Notes under the pieces: model-generated
Seen by the model: only the letters and a program-made list of their open reading frames with translations
Told to the model about the DNA's origin: nothing
Databases searched by the model: none
Assembly (NCBI GenBank): GCA_947628805.1
Contig: CANRBG010000014.1
Location: 1-38,630 of the forward strand
Length of the DNA: 38,630 bases
DNA from: an uncultured Oscillospiraceae bacterium
GTDB taxonomy: Bacteria > Bacillota > Clostridia > Oscillospirales > Oscillospiraceae
Direction of reading: 5' to 3'
Shown: positions 30,687 through 38,162 of the stretch, piece by piece
How positions within the stretch are numbered: the first letter of the stretch is position 1
Layout of the letters: every line of letters starts with the position of its first letter
Position numbers and translations under genes: made by a program

Positions 30687-31442
30687 TCACTTCTTGTGTG
30701 TGGGCGCAAAGACCAGATCCTCGCCCCGGTCCCGGACCTGATCCAGCCGCTCCCGCAGGTGCTCCGCCAGAGCCCGGGAGGTGTGGAACGGCCGGAAGAA
30801 ATGATACTTTTCGCCGTGCTCCTGGACGCTGCGCAGATGGGCCTTCAAGTTCTCATACCGGATGACCACGTCATTCTCCGTCGCGAACTTCCGCAGCTTG
30901 GCGGCCAGATTCACCGCATGGGCCAGATCCACGAAAAATACCCCGTAGAACATGCCGATCACGAAAGAGAAGGCCAGGTTCTGGGCCAGCCAGTGGAGAG
31001 CGCCCAGGATGTGGGGATGGATCAGGAAGTAATAGGCCGCGCCAAGGACAGCCCAAAAAAACGAGAATTTTGGGCATATGATGCCCTGGATGTTTCCCCA
31101 CTCGTTGGAGTAGTCCCACAGCCGCACCTTGGCGATCTTGATGCTCATGATGCCCGCGATGTACTCAATGACTGTCATGCACACCGCCATCCACACGAAC
31201 AGCACAGCCTTTTCCAAAAAGGGGTTCTGAATGGCGGTGGTGTCCTCCAGGCTGGCGATCAGGAACAGGATGCACAGTCCGAAGCCGTACAGGGGCAGAT
31301 AGGGCCCCGTGCAGAAGCCCGGATTGATCCATTTCCGCTCCGGGTTGGCGGCAGAGATGAACCGCCGGAAGAAGAGCTCCAGCACCCAGCCAAACACGGA
31401 GCCGATAAAAAACAAAAACGCCAATGTCAAAAAAAGATTCAT
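30687..31442 (-). CDS. CmpB-type (putative ABC transporter permease) membrane protein
   Basis: 251 residues from the ATG at 31442, after GGAGGAG. It has four or five membrane segments and the family pattern FFIGSVFGWVLELFFRR, WINPGFCTGPYLPLYGFG, IEYIAGI and LWDYSNEWGNIQGIICPKFSFFWA. A cytoplasmic, charged C-terminal tail of about 70 residues follows. Databases name the family 'putative ABC transporter permease' (ABC_trans_CmpB), but there is no good evidence for transport and no ATPase is nearby. A TATAAT lies at 31469-31464 on the minus strand with a weak -35 box. It faces the glycolipid operon. Confidence 0.85.
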   Translation of the reverse strand: MNLFLTLAFLFFIGSVFGWVLELFFRRFISAANPERKWINPGFCTGPYLPLYGFGLCILFLIASLEDTTAIQNPFLEKAVLFVWMAVCMTVIEYIAGIMSIKIAKVRLWDYSNEWGNIQGIICPKFSFFWAVLGAAYYFLIHPHILGALHWLAQNLAFSFVIGMFYGVFFVDLAHAVNLAAKLRKFATENDVVIRYENLKAHLRSVQEHGEKYHFFRPFHTSRALAEHLRERLDQVRDRGEDLVFAPTHKK

Positions 31443-31464
31443 ATCATTTCTCCTCCGGGAGCTA

Positions 31465-31794
31465 TTATAGTACACACGAGCGCGTTTTTGAAGCGTCTGG
31501 CGAAAATTTTGTCACGACCCCGACTCTTTGAGAACTTTTTGGCTGGGCTGGTGAACGCAGCGGCAGAAAAGCGAAAAACGGCTCTTTTTCGCCCCGCTCT
31601 TTACCCGGCGAGAGACAGTCAGGACCACCCGCATAGTGCAGTAGTACCCAGCGGCAAATCATGCTCCGGTCTGCATGATACTCCTTCTCCAGTGTTCGTA
31701 CAGAGACGTGTTCAGCTAGATGCTTGTTTACGATCTCGGCCTTTTCTTTCGGTGTCCACGTCCGTCTTTTTTGGCCTTTCTTCATAATTTCCAC
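31465..31794 (-). pseudogene. Remnant of an IS3-type transposase (N-terminal HTH part)
   Basis: The first 50 or so residues (RRTWTPKEKAEIVNKHL, VRTLEKEYHADRSMICRWV) are a transposase helix-turn-helix of the IS3/IS150 OrfA kind. After LLHYAGGPDCL the frame continues into sequence rich in Pro, Lys and Ser that does not look like transposase. The rest of the element, including any DDE integrase part, is absent from the window. The change of character coincides with one arm of a 30-base inverted repeat. Confidence 0.7.
31617..31646. repeat. Left arm of 30-base inverted repeat
   Basis: Begins AGTCAGGACCACCC and ends GCAGTAGTA. It is the reverse complement of 31866-31895 at 29 of 30 positions. It lies inside the broken transposase frame and encodes part of LLHYAGGPD. 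Confidence 0.9.
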
Positions 31795-31818
31795 TCCCTA
31801 TCCTTCATTTTAACATAA

Positions 31819-31861
31819 TGAAAAAGGTAGGCACATGGTTGTTTTCCATGTGTCTACCTTT
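31819..31861 (-). terminator. Terminator of the XRE regulator gene
   Basis: Sixteen-base arms (31823-31838 and 31846-31861) with one G-U pair and a seven-base loop. On the minus strand TTTTT and CATT follow. Confidence 0.8.
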
Positions 31862-31865
31862 ATCT

Positions 31866-31895
31866 TACTACTGCGCTATGCGGGTGGTCCTGACT
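31866..31895. repeat. Right arm of 30-base inverted repeat
   Basis: Begins TACTACTGC and ends GGTGGTCCTGACT. It contains the stop codon and last codons of the XRE regulator. In the plus-strand frame it encodes LLRYAGGPD, nearly the same peptide as the left arm on the minus strand. Confidence 0.9.
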
Positions 31896-32178
31896 CTCTG
31901 TTTTTCTCTCGTAAGTGGCTGATCAAACTATGGACCACTTGAATATCCGCCTCTGTAAGCCCCGCTGTACTGATAGTCGAGGTGCCGTTCACACCCAGAA
32001 GGTAATCGGTCGACACCTTAAAGATGGCCGCAAGTTCCACAACATATTGCGTGGACGGTACGGATATTCCCATTTCCCAGGCATTCACGCTGGAGCGAGT
32101 AATACCAAGCTGCCGGGCAAGAGACGCCTGCGTGATATTTGCCTGCTCTCTTAACGCTTTTATCCGGTCTGCTACCAT
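31876..32178 (-). CDS. XRE-family helix-turn-helix repressor
   Basis: 100 residues, start after AGGAGTGGTGAG. The N-terminal 65 residues are a Cro/CI-type HTH (RIKALREQANITQASLARQLGITRSSVNAWEMGISVPSTQYVVELAAIFKVSTDYLLG). A short C-terminal helix for dimerisation follows (LTEADIQVVHSLISHLREKN). The last six residues (ESGPPA) are encoded by the right arm of the inverted repeat, so the original C-terminus may have been altered. It is divergent from the ATP-grasp/HAD gene, which it probably controls. Base composition here is visibly richer in A and T than in the flanking chromosome. Confidence 0.88.
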   Translation of the reverse strand: MVADRIKALREQANITQASLARQLGITRSSVNAWEMGISVPSTQYVVELAAIFKVSTDYLLGVNGTSTISTAGLTEADIQVVHSLISHLREKNRESGPPA

Positions 32179-32217
32179 CTCACCACTCCTTCATTAGCAT
32201 GGTAAAACAGTCCGGTA

Positions 32218-32231
32218 GATATTACATTATC
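32218..32231. promoter_or_regulatory. Possible repressor operator
   Basis: GATATTACATTATC is an imperfect palindrome (10 of 14 positions) between the XRE gene and the divergent ATP-grasp/HAD promoter. Confidence 0.35.
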
Positions 32232-32247
32232 TTTTTGATGTTTATAA

Positions 32248-32276
32248 TTGACATTTCTTTCTTGGTGCGCTATACT
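32248..32276 (+). promoter_or_regulatory. Promoter of the ATP-grasp/HAD gene
   Basis: TTGACA (32248-32253), 17 bases, TATACT (32271-32276). Confidence 0.88.
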
Positions 32277-32327
32277 GAACAGCGGGTCGGTCTCTGTGAG
32301 GTCAGATTGGTTGTTGAGGTGGCGCAA

Positions 32328-33914
32328 ATGAACATACTCTTTACAGGCGTGGGCAGAAGGATCGAGCTTTTACAGGCATTCCGAAGTGCCGCGCTGGCCC
32401 TTGATAAAGACTTAAAGCTATACGGTGCCGACTTGTCCGGAACGGCGCCGGCATTGGCCTATTGCGATCATACGCGGCAGGTCGCCGGCATGCGGGAACC
32501 ATCGTATATCCCTGATCTGCTGGAGATCTGCAAGGCGGACCATATTGATCTTCTGATCCCAACGATCGACACAGACCTGCTCATATTGAGCCAAAACAGG
32601 GATGCCTTTGAAAAGCTTGGCACGCGGGTCCTGATCAGCTCCCCGGAGATGATACGACTGTGCAGAGACAAGAGCCTTACTTCGGCGTTTTTTGTGAAAT
32701 GTGGGCTTCACGCTCCCATGCCGGCAACTGACTGGAGAGAGTATTCCGGGGGTTTCCCCGCCTTTATCAAACCAAGAGACGGCAGCAGCTCCATCAACGC
32801 TTTCCGGATCGACAGTCCTGAAGAATTGAGATTATATGCCCAGAGGATAAAAGACTATGTGATCCAACCATTTGTAGACGGAACAGAATATACGATCGAT
32901 ATCTTTTGTGACTGGGATGGCGAGCCGATCTCGATCGTGCCCCGTGAACGAGTGCAGGTGCGGGCAGGAGAGGTCCTTAAAACGAGGATTTTTTTGGATC
33001 AGACCATGATCCAGGAGAGCCGGTGTCTTTGTAAGGCATTTAAGCCCTGCGGGCCATTGACGGTCCAGTTGATAAGAGACGCGCAGGGAACAGACTGGTA
33101 CATAGAGATAAACCCCCGTTTTGGGGGCGGTGCTCCCTTGTCCATGAAGGCCGGTGCAAGAAGTGCTGAAGCTATATTAAAGCTTCTATCCGGTGAAAAT
33201 GTCTCATACTACACAGATATTGCCGACGGTGCTGTGTATAGCCGTTTTGATCAGTCCGTCTGTATCGAGGAGGGCCAGAACAAGATCCGCGGTGTAATTT
33301 TTGACCTGGACGATACCCTTTACAGCGAAAAGGAATACGTTCGGTCCGGGTACAAGGCGGTTTCAGAGTATCTTTGCGGCGAATACGAAGACCGGCTATG
33401 GCAATACTTTATGGCCGGAAAACCGGCTATAAGCGAGTTGCTGAAGGACCTTGGCAGAGAGACAGAGAAAGCGGCCGTATTGGATGTCTATCGAAATCAC
33501 CGCCCGAAGATCCACCTCTATGACGGTGCCGCCGAACTCCTGCGAACGCTGCGGCAGCGGGGAATAAAGATCGGGCTCCTCACCGATGGAAGACCCCAAG
33601 GGCAGCGGAACAAAATCGACGCGCTTGGTCTGCAACCACTAGTGGATGACATTATTATCACAGACGAGTTGGGCGGGAGCCAGTTCAGAAAGCCTGTCGA
33701 TATCGCGTTTCGGATCCTGCAGTACCGTTGGCGGCTTCCCGCAGGCGATATCGTCTATGTCGCGGACAATCCCACAAAGGATTTTCAAGCACCCCAACAG
33801 ATCGGCATAAAAAGCGTATTCTTTGCTAATACGGACGGGATATACTCTCTCCAGGAAAACAGCAACTATCAATACACTTTGTCCTCCTTGCGCGAATTGC
33901 CGGACCTGCTTTGA
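32328..33914 (+). CDS. ATP-grasp ligase fused to a HAD-family phosphatase
   Basis: 528 residues from the ATG at 32328 (GAGGT nine bases upstream). Residues 1-315 are a CarB/PylC-type ATP-grasp enzyme: pre-ATP-grasp fold starting ILFTGVGRRIELL, nucleotide residues FIKPRDGSSS (about 147-155), QPFVDGTEYTIDIF, and metal-binding EINPRFGGG (260-268). Residues 322-528 are a complete HAD domain: DLDDT (nucleophile Asp326), LLTDG (Thr419), Lys455 and ADNPTKD (480-485). ATP-grasp enzymes join a carboxylate to an amine through an acyl phosphate, while HAD domains remove phosphate. The substrate is unknown. The gene is visibly lower in GC than its surroundings and sits with an XRE regulator and transposase debris, so recent acquisition is likely. 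Confidence 0.87.
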   Translation: MNILFTGVGRRIELLQAFRSAALALDKDLKLYGADLSGTAPALAYCDHTRQVAGMREPSYIPDLLEICKADHIDLLIPTIDTDLLILSQNRDAFEKLGTRVLISSPEMIRLCRDKSLTSAFFVKCGLHAPMPATDWREYSGGFPAFIKPRDGSSSINAFRIDSPEELRLYAQRIKDYVIQPFVDGTEYTIDIFCDWDGEPISIVPRERVQVRAGEVLKTRIFLDQTMIQESRCLCKAFKPCGPLTVQLIRDAQGTDWYIEINPRFGGGAPLSMKAGARSAEAILKLLSGENVSYYTDIADGAVYSRFDQSVCIEEGQNKIRGVIFDLDDTLYSEKEYVRSGYKAVSEYLCGEYEDRLWQYFMAGKPAISELLKDLGRETEKAAVLDVYRNHRPKIHLYDGAAELLRTLRQRGIKIGLLTDGRPQGQRNKIDALGLQPLVDDIIITDELGGSQFRKPVDIAFRILQYRWRLPAGDIVYVADNPTKDFQAPQQIGIKSVFFANTDGIYSLQENSNYQYTLSSLRELPDLL

Positions 33915-33938
33915 AGCGCCAGTATTTGATAAAAGGAC

Positions 33939-33963
33939 TGCCCCCATCCATCGGATGGGGGCA
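33939..33963. terminator. Hairpin shared with structured repeat copy B
   Basis: Perfect arms TGCCCCCATCC and GGATGGGGGCA around ATC, 25 bases after the stop of the ATP-grasp/HAD gene and facing a minus-strand gene. The inner 23 bases equal 20807-20829 of copy B. The adjoining CTTTGCGC (33964-33971) equals the reverse complement of the bases beside that hairpin in copy B. The other three stems are absent. No further feature is seen at 33972-34112. Confidence 0.7.
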
Positions 33964-34112
33964 CTTTGCGCTTGTGTAGTCTCCCGAAAACCTATCTTGT
34001 GGCAAATAGAGAGACCATAAACCATTTGAACTTGGGTAATGCGGTAAGTGGCGACCCGTCTTGTGTGTGACGGCAAGGGCTGCGGCTTACTCGATCAAAC
34101 GCCCGCTTTTCG

Positions 34113-34358
34113 TCAGCGGATCAGCGTCGCCTTCGCGCCGGAGATCTTCATGCGCAGGCCTTTGGAGGCCAGGGCGCTTTCAAACCGCCTCTCCATCTGG
34201 GCGGCATTGGCGTTGATATATCTGACCACCAGCTCCTCCTTGGCCTCGTCCGGCATGGCCCGGGCCGCCAGGATCACCGGGGGCGCCAGCTGCCCGGCCA
34301 GGGCCTGGATCACTGCGTCAAAGTCCACGTCGCTGACGGAAAATTTCAATTCTACCAT
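34113..34358 (-). CDS. Small protein of unknown function
   Basis: 81 residues from the ATG at 34358, after AAGGAG. I do not recognise the family. It starts MVELKFSVSDVDFDAVIQALAG and continues with helices (EAKEELVVRYINANAAQMERRFESALASKG) to a basic end. It has no membrane segment or signal peptide. Its own promoter diverges from that of the MarR-type regulator, which may control it. Confidence 0.7.
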   Translation of the reverse strand: MVELKFSVSDVDFDAVIQALAGQLAPPVILAARAMPDEAKEELVVRYINANAAQMERRFESALASKGLRMKISGAKATLIR

Positions 34359-34400
34359 TTTGCTTTTCTCCTTGTCTTTGGGCCAGTCTATTCTATGCCT

Positions 34401-34429
34401 ATTGTACCATGCCGTGCGGCCCTGCGCAA
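34401..34429 (-). promoter_or_regulatory. Promoter of the 81-residue protein gene
   Basis: On the minus strand TTGCGC (34429-34424), 17 bases, TACAAT (34406-34401). Confidence 0.6.
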
Positions 34430-34442
34430 GCCGCCGGCGGGA

Positions 34443-34471
34443 TTGACAACGGCGAACGGGTGCGCTAAACT
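34443..34471 (+). promoter_or_regulatory. Promoter of the MarR-type gene
   Basis: TTGACA (34443-34448), 17 bases, TAAACT (34466-34471). Confidence 0.82.
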
Positions 34472-34503
34472 GAGTGAAATGCGACCACCAGGAGGCGTGA
34501 GCC

Positions 34504-34926
34504 ATGTTGTACCAAAAGATAAAATCCCTCTACGAAAAGCTCCGGCTGAAGCACTACCGGGACCTGTTCAGCCGCGTCAAGGAACGGGATGGCTCCCTCA
34601 GCGCCACGGAGGCCTACGCCGCCGACGTGATCTATCTGCTGGGCGACCCCACCGTCAGCACCTTTGCCGACACCCTGGGCATCTCCCAGCCTAACGCCAC
34701 CTATAAGATCAACAACCTGGTCTCCAAGGGCTACGCCGTCCGGTCCGTCTCCAGCGAGGACCGGCGGGAGTGCCGGGTGTCCGTGGGGGATCGGTTCTTC
34801 TCCTATTATAACACCGATTACCCGTTCCTGAGCGAGAGCGTGGAGCGGCTGAAAGAAAACTACACGCCCCAGGAGCTGGCCCTGCTGGAGCGGATGCTGG
34901 ACGATCTGGACCGGTTCATGGCCTGA
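34504..34926 (+). CDS. MarR-family winged-helix regulator
   Basis: 140 residues, start after CCAGGAGG. The winged-helix core is LSATEAYAADVIYLLGDPTVSTFADTLGISQPNATYKINNLVSKGYAVRS, with a wing VSSEDRRECRVSVGD. Flanking helices for dimerisation are at both ends (KIKSLYEKLRLKHYRDLF and LALLERMLDDLDRF). MarR proteins usually bind between divergent genes and let go when they bind a small ligand or are oxidised. The likely targets are its own promoter and that of the divergent 81-residue protein gene. There is no cysteine in the sequence, so thiol oxidation is unlikely. Confidence 0.9.
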   Translation: MLYQKIKSLYEKLRLKHYRDLFSRVKERDGSLSATEAYAADVIYLLGDPTVSTFADTLGISQPNATYKINNLVSKGYAVRSVSSEDRRECRVSVGDRFFSYYNTDYPFLSESVERLKENYTPQELALLERMLDDLDRFMA

Positions 34927-35019
34927 CCGGGCTCGATATCCCGCCGGCGGGAGCGGCTGTTTGTCCGCCTGTGGGGAACATGTGTGCATATCGCACATGA
35001 CTGCCGACGGCGGGGTCTG

Positions 35020-35060
35020 AGGCGGCGGAGAGATGGTTTCATCTCTCCGCCGCCTTATTT
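35020..35060 (+). terminator. Terminator of the MarR-type gene
   Basis: Fifteen-base arms AGGCGGCGGAGAGAT (35020-35034) and ATCTCTCCGCCGCCT (35041-35055), then TATTTT. Confidence 0.88.
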
Positions 35061-35191
35061 TATGCCTGCTCACAGGCCCGGTCGGGGCCGCCGCGCGCTA
35101 AAAGGAGGCCCGGTAAAGACGCCTATATGGGCCGCCGGCGGGTCCGGGTCGGTGCTGTTTTGCCATAGGAACGGCGGTCTACGCCGTCGGA
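35061..35191. other. Gene-free stretch before an orphan terminator
   Basis: No frame with coding character is seen. It holds AAAGGAGG at 35100-35107 without a usable start nearby, and a small hairpin ACGGCG/CGCCGT (35171-35187). The terminator at 35192 implies that something is transcribed through here. Confidence 0.4.
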
Positions 35192-35236
35192 CGAAAACGC
35201 CGGGTAGGTTTCACGCTCGGCGTTTTCGCCTTTTTG
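35192..35236 (+). terminator. Orphan terminator
   Basis: CGAAAACGCCG (35192-35202) and CGGCGTTTTCG (35218-35228), then CCTTTTT. No gene ends just upstream on the plus strand. Confidence 0.75.
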
Positions 35237-35317
35237 CCGCAAACACATGTCCATATTAAATGGACAGTTTGTGAAAGATGCTGGGAAAAGTGTGGATTTC
35301 TTGGTAATAATGCGCGC

Positions 35318-35346
35318 TTGCATTAAAATAACTTATGCCCTATAAT
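35318..35346 (+). promoter_or_regulatory. Promoter of the threonine catabolism operon
   Basis: TTGCAT (35318-35323), 17 bases, TATAAT (35341-35346). It gives a leader of about 220 bases that is AT-rich and contains small palindromes such as TACAA-A-TTGTA just before 35493. No known riboswitch fold is recognised. Confidence 0.75.
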
Positions 35347-35575
35347 GTACATATACGGTAGACAAATAATCGAAAAAAGAACGCACAATAAAGACAAGTA
35401 TACAGAAAGACGGAATTTTTGCGATTTATCACGTTAAATATAAGCATAAAGCATAAATTGTCTGCATACAATCGGTATATACAAATTGTAATCGTTGGGA
35501 GGTGAAAGATTGGGAAAACAGACAAAATTGTCTTCGGCAGACAGACAGAAAACATCCGAAAAAGGAGGAGATGCT

Positions 35576-36763
35576 ATGGTAACCATTGATATGGTCTGGG
35601 ACGCCCAGGCAGCTTTAAAGGGCGTTGCCAGAAAGACCCCCCTGGAGAACGCGCCCAAGCTGGGCGAGAATCTCTACATCAAGGCGGAGAACCTGCAGCT
35701 GACAGGGTCGTTCAAGCTCCGCGGCGCGTACAACAAGATCAAGTCCCTCACCCCGGACGAAGCCTCTAAGGGCGTCATCGCCTGCTCCGCCGGCAACCAC
35801 GCCCAGGGCATCGCCCTTTCCGCCACGAAGCAGGGCATCCACTCCGTGATCTGCATGCCCGCCGGCGCCCCCATCAGCAAGGTGGAGGCCACCAAGGGCT
35901 ACGGCGCGGAAGTGGTCCTGGTGCCCGGCGTGTATGACGACGCGGCGGCGGAGGCGGCCCGGCTGGCCAAGGAGAAGGGCTACACCTTCGCCCATCCGTT
36001 CAACGACCCGTACGTGATCGCCGGCCAGGGCACCATCGGCCTGGAGATCCTGGAGCAGCTGCCCGACGTGGAGCAGGTGGTCTGCCCCATCGGCGGCGGC
36101 GGTCTGATCAGCGGCGTCGCCTTCGCGATCAAGTCTCTGCGGCCCAACTGCCGGGTGATCGGCGTACAGGCGGCGGCGGTGGGCTCCATGTATGAGTCCG
36201 TCAAGGCCGGCAAGATCACGACCGTGCCCGACCACGACACCATTGCCGACGGCATCCACGTGCTCACCCCCGGCGACCTGACCTTTGCCATGTGCCAGAA
36301 GTATGTGGACGAAGTGGTCACCGTGACCGAGGACGAGATCGCTGCGGCCATCCTGGCCCTGATGGAGACCCAGAAGACCGTGGCCGAGGGCGCCGGCGCC
36401 ACCAGCGTAGCCGCCTGCATGTTCGGCAAGGTGGACATCTCCAAGAAGAAGACCGTCTGCGTGGTCTCCGGCGGCAACATGGACGTGAGCATGATCTCCC
36501 GCATCATCACCAAGGGCCTGGTGAAGTCCGGCCGCATCGCCGAGATCGCCACCAACGTGGTGGATAAGCCGGGCAGCCTCATCAACCTTTTGCAGATCGT
36601 CTCCAAGACCGGCGCCAACATCGTCAACATCAACCACTCCCGGGAGGACGAGCGCGCCGAGGTGGGCACCTGCACCGTCTCCATGGTGCTGGAGACCCGG
36701 GACAAGGAGCACGTCAAGCAGATCAAGAACGCCCTCCGCGGCAAGGGCTATACCCTGGTGTGA
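35576..36763 (+). CDS. ilvA: Threonine ammonia-lyase with ACT domain
   Basis: 395 residues from the ATG at 35576, after AAAGGAGGAG. This PLP enzyme converts threonine to 2-oxobutyrate and ammonia, and often serine to pyruvate. The PLP lysine is Lys47 in GSFKLRGA, the phosphate loop is CPIGGGGLISG, and SAGNHAQG contacts the substrate. The C-terminal ACT domain (about 325-395, VDKPGSLINLLQIVSKTGANIVNINHSR) marks the medium-length, single-ACT class, which may respond to an amino acid or nucleotide. It leads an operon with a transporter, ridA and an oxoacid:ferredoxin oxidoreductase gene, pointing to catabolism rather than isoleucine synthesis. An in-frame TTG at 35510 with its own strong site is an alternative start. 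Confidence 0.94.
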   Translation: MVTIDMVWDAQAALKGVARKTPLENAPKLGENLYIKAENLQLTGSFKLRGAYNKIKSLTPDEASKGVIACSAGNHAQGIALSATKQGIHSVICMPAGAPISKVEATKGYGAEVVLVPGVYDDAAAEAARLAKEKGYTFAHPFNDPYVIAGQGTIGLEILEQLPDVEQVVCPIGGGGLISGVAFAIKSLRPNCRVIGVQAAAVGSMYESVKAGKITTVPDHDTIADGIHVLTPGDLTFAMCQKYVDEVVTVTEDEIAAAILALMETQKTVAEGAGATSVAACMFGKVDISKKKTVCVVSGGNMDVSMISRIITKGLVKSGRIAEIATNVVDKPGSLINLLQIVSKTGANIVNINHSREDERAEVGTCTVSMVLETRDKEHVKQIKNALRGKGYTLV

Positions 36764-36857
36764 AAGAAAACAACGCGAAACAATGACCCCCGCGAGATCT
36801 TTCCAAAATAAAATGTAAGGAGGACATCTCCGGAAAAACGGTCCGGAGAAAGGAAAC

Positions 36858-38066
36858 ATGAAAAAAGAAAAGAAAAAGATCGGTCTTCTGCCCCGGCTGA
36901 TCATCGCTATTGCCCTCGGTATCATCGTCGGCATGATCGCCAAGAAGACGAATCTGCCCATCATCGTGCAGATCGGCGCCACCTTCAACGGCATCTTCGG
37001 CAACTTCCTGAACTTCTGCATCCCGCTGATCATCATCGGCTTCGTGGCCCCCGGCATCGCCGACCTGGGCCAGGGCGCGGGCAAGACGCTGGCTCTGACC
37101 GCCGGCATCGCCTACCTGTCCACCCTGATCGCCGGTACGTTTGCCTTCTGTGTTGACAAGGCGATCTTCCCCTCCTTCCTGAAGGTGGGCTCCATCGTCC
37201 TGGAGAACGCCCAGAACGCCGAGGACACCATGCTCTCCGGCCTGTTCACCGTGGAAATGCCCCCCATCATGGGCGTCATGTCCGCGCTGCTCATCGCTTT
37301 CATCCTGGGCCTGGGCATCGCCGTGACCCGCAACCAGCCCCTGAAGGACTTCTTCTTCGGCTTCCAGGGCATCGTTGAGAAGCTGGTCGCCAGCGTCCTG
37401 ATCCCCCTGCTGCCCATCCACGTTTACGGTATCTTCTGCAACATGACCTATGCCGGCACCGTCATGGAGATCATGAGCGTGTTTGCCAAGGTGTTCGTGA
37501 TCATCATCATCATGCACGTGCTCATCATCCTGTTCCAGTACACCATCGCCGGCGTCAGCGCCAAGAAGAACCCCTTCGGCATGATCAAGAACATGGTGCC
37601 CGCCTACATGACCGCCATCGGCACCCAGTCCTCCGCCGCCACCATCCCCGTGACGGTGGACTGCACCAAGAAGAACGGCGTCAGCGCCAAGATCGCGGAG
37701 TTCGTCTGCCCCCTGTGCGCTACCATCCACCTGTCCGGCTCCACCATCACCCTGACCAGCTGCTCCATCGCCATCATGATGCTCAACGGCTGGGATGTGA
37801 CCCTGAGCCAGATGTTCCCGTTCATCCTGATGCTGGGTGTGACCATGGTGGCCGCCCCCGGCGTCCCCGGCGGCGCTGTCATGGCTGCTCTGGGCATCCT
37901 GGAGAGCATGCTCGGCTTCAACGACGCCATGCTGACCCTCATGATCGCCCTGTACATCGCCCAGGACTCCTTCGGCACCGCCTGCAACGTGACTGGCGAC
38001 GGCGCCATCGCCGTGCTGATGGATTCCATCACCAAGCGGCAGGAAAAGAAGACCGTCACCCAGTAA
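36858..38066 (+). CDS. Dicarboxylate/amino acid:cation symporter (DAACS), probably for neutral amino acids
   Basis: 402 residues of the glutamate transporter fold with eight membrane helices and two re-entrant hairpins. HP1 has TQSSAATIPV (about 256-265), HP2 has APGVPGGAVMAALGIL (about 333-348), and TM8 has DSFGTACNVTGD (370-381). Aligned with GltPh, Asp394, Thr398 and Asn401 are kept, but Arg397, which binds the side-chain carboxylate, is Gly373. Loss of that Arg is typical of neutral amino acid carriers such as serine/threonine transporters. With threonine ammonia-lyase upstream, sodium-driven threonine or serine uptake is the best guess. Confidence 0.87.
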   Translation: MKKEKKKIGLLPRLIIAIALGIIVGMIAKKTNLPIIVQIGATFNGIFGNFLNFCIPLIIIGFVAPGIADLGQGAGKTLALTAGIAYLSTLIAGTFAFCVDKAIFPSFLKVGSIVLENAQNAEDTMLSGLFTVEMPPIMGVMSALLIAFILGLGIAVTRNQPLKDFFFGFQGIVEKLVASVLIPLLPIHVYGIFCNMTYAGTVMEIMSVFAKVFVIIIIMHVLIILFQYTIAGVSAKKNPFGMIKNMVPAYMTAIGTQSSAATIPVTVDCTKKNGVSAKIAEFVCPLCATIHLSGSTITLTSCSIAIMMLNGWDVTLSQMFPFILMLGVTMVAAPGVPGGAVMAALGILESMLGFNDAMLTLMIALYIAQDSFGTACNVTGDGAIAVLMDSITKRQEKKTVTQ

Positions 38067-38077
38067 AGGCCTGGACC

Positions 38078-38115
38078 TGTCTGTCCTGCTCCCCCTGCGG
38101 GGAGTGGGACAGACA
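38078..38115 (+). other. Hairpin between transporter and ridA
   Basis: TGTCTGTCC (38078-38086) with GGACAGACA (38107-38115), and CTCCCC (38089-38094) with GGGGAG (38099-38104). No T-run follows. It is likely a partial terminator or mRNA-stabilising element inside the operon. Confidence 0.6.
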
Positions 38116-38162
38116 ATATAAGCTCTCCAGAATTTAACGATTTACGGAAAGGAACATGCGCG

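Noticed and set aside
34984-35259. A 91-codon frame between the MarR-type gene and the threonine operon
   Set aside because: It runs through two intrinsic terminators, is Arg/Gly-rich and has no convincing start.
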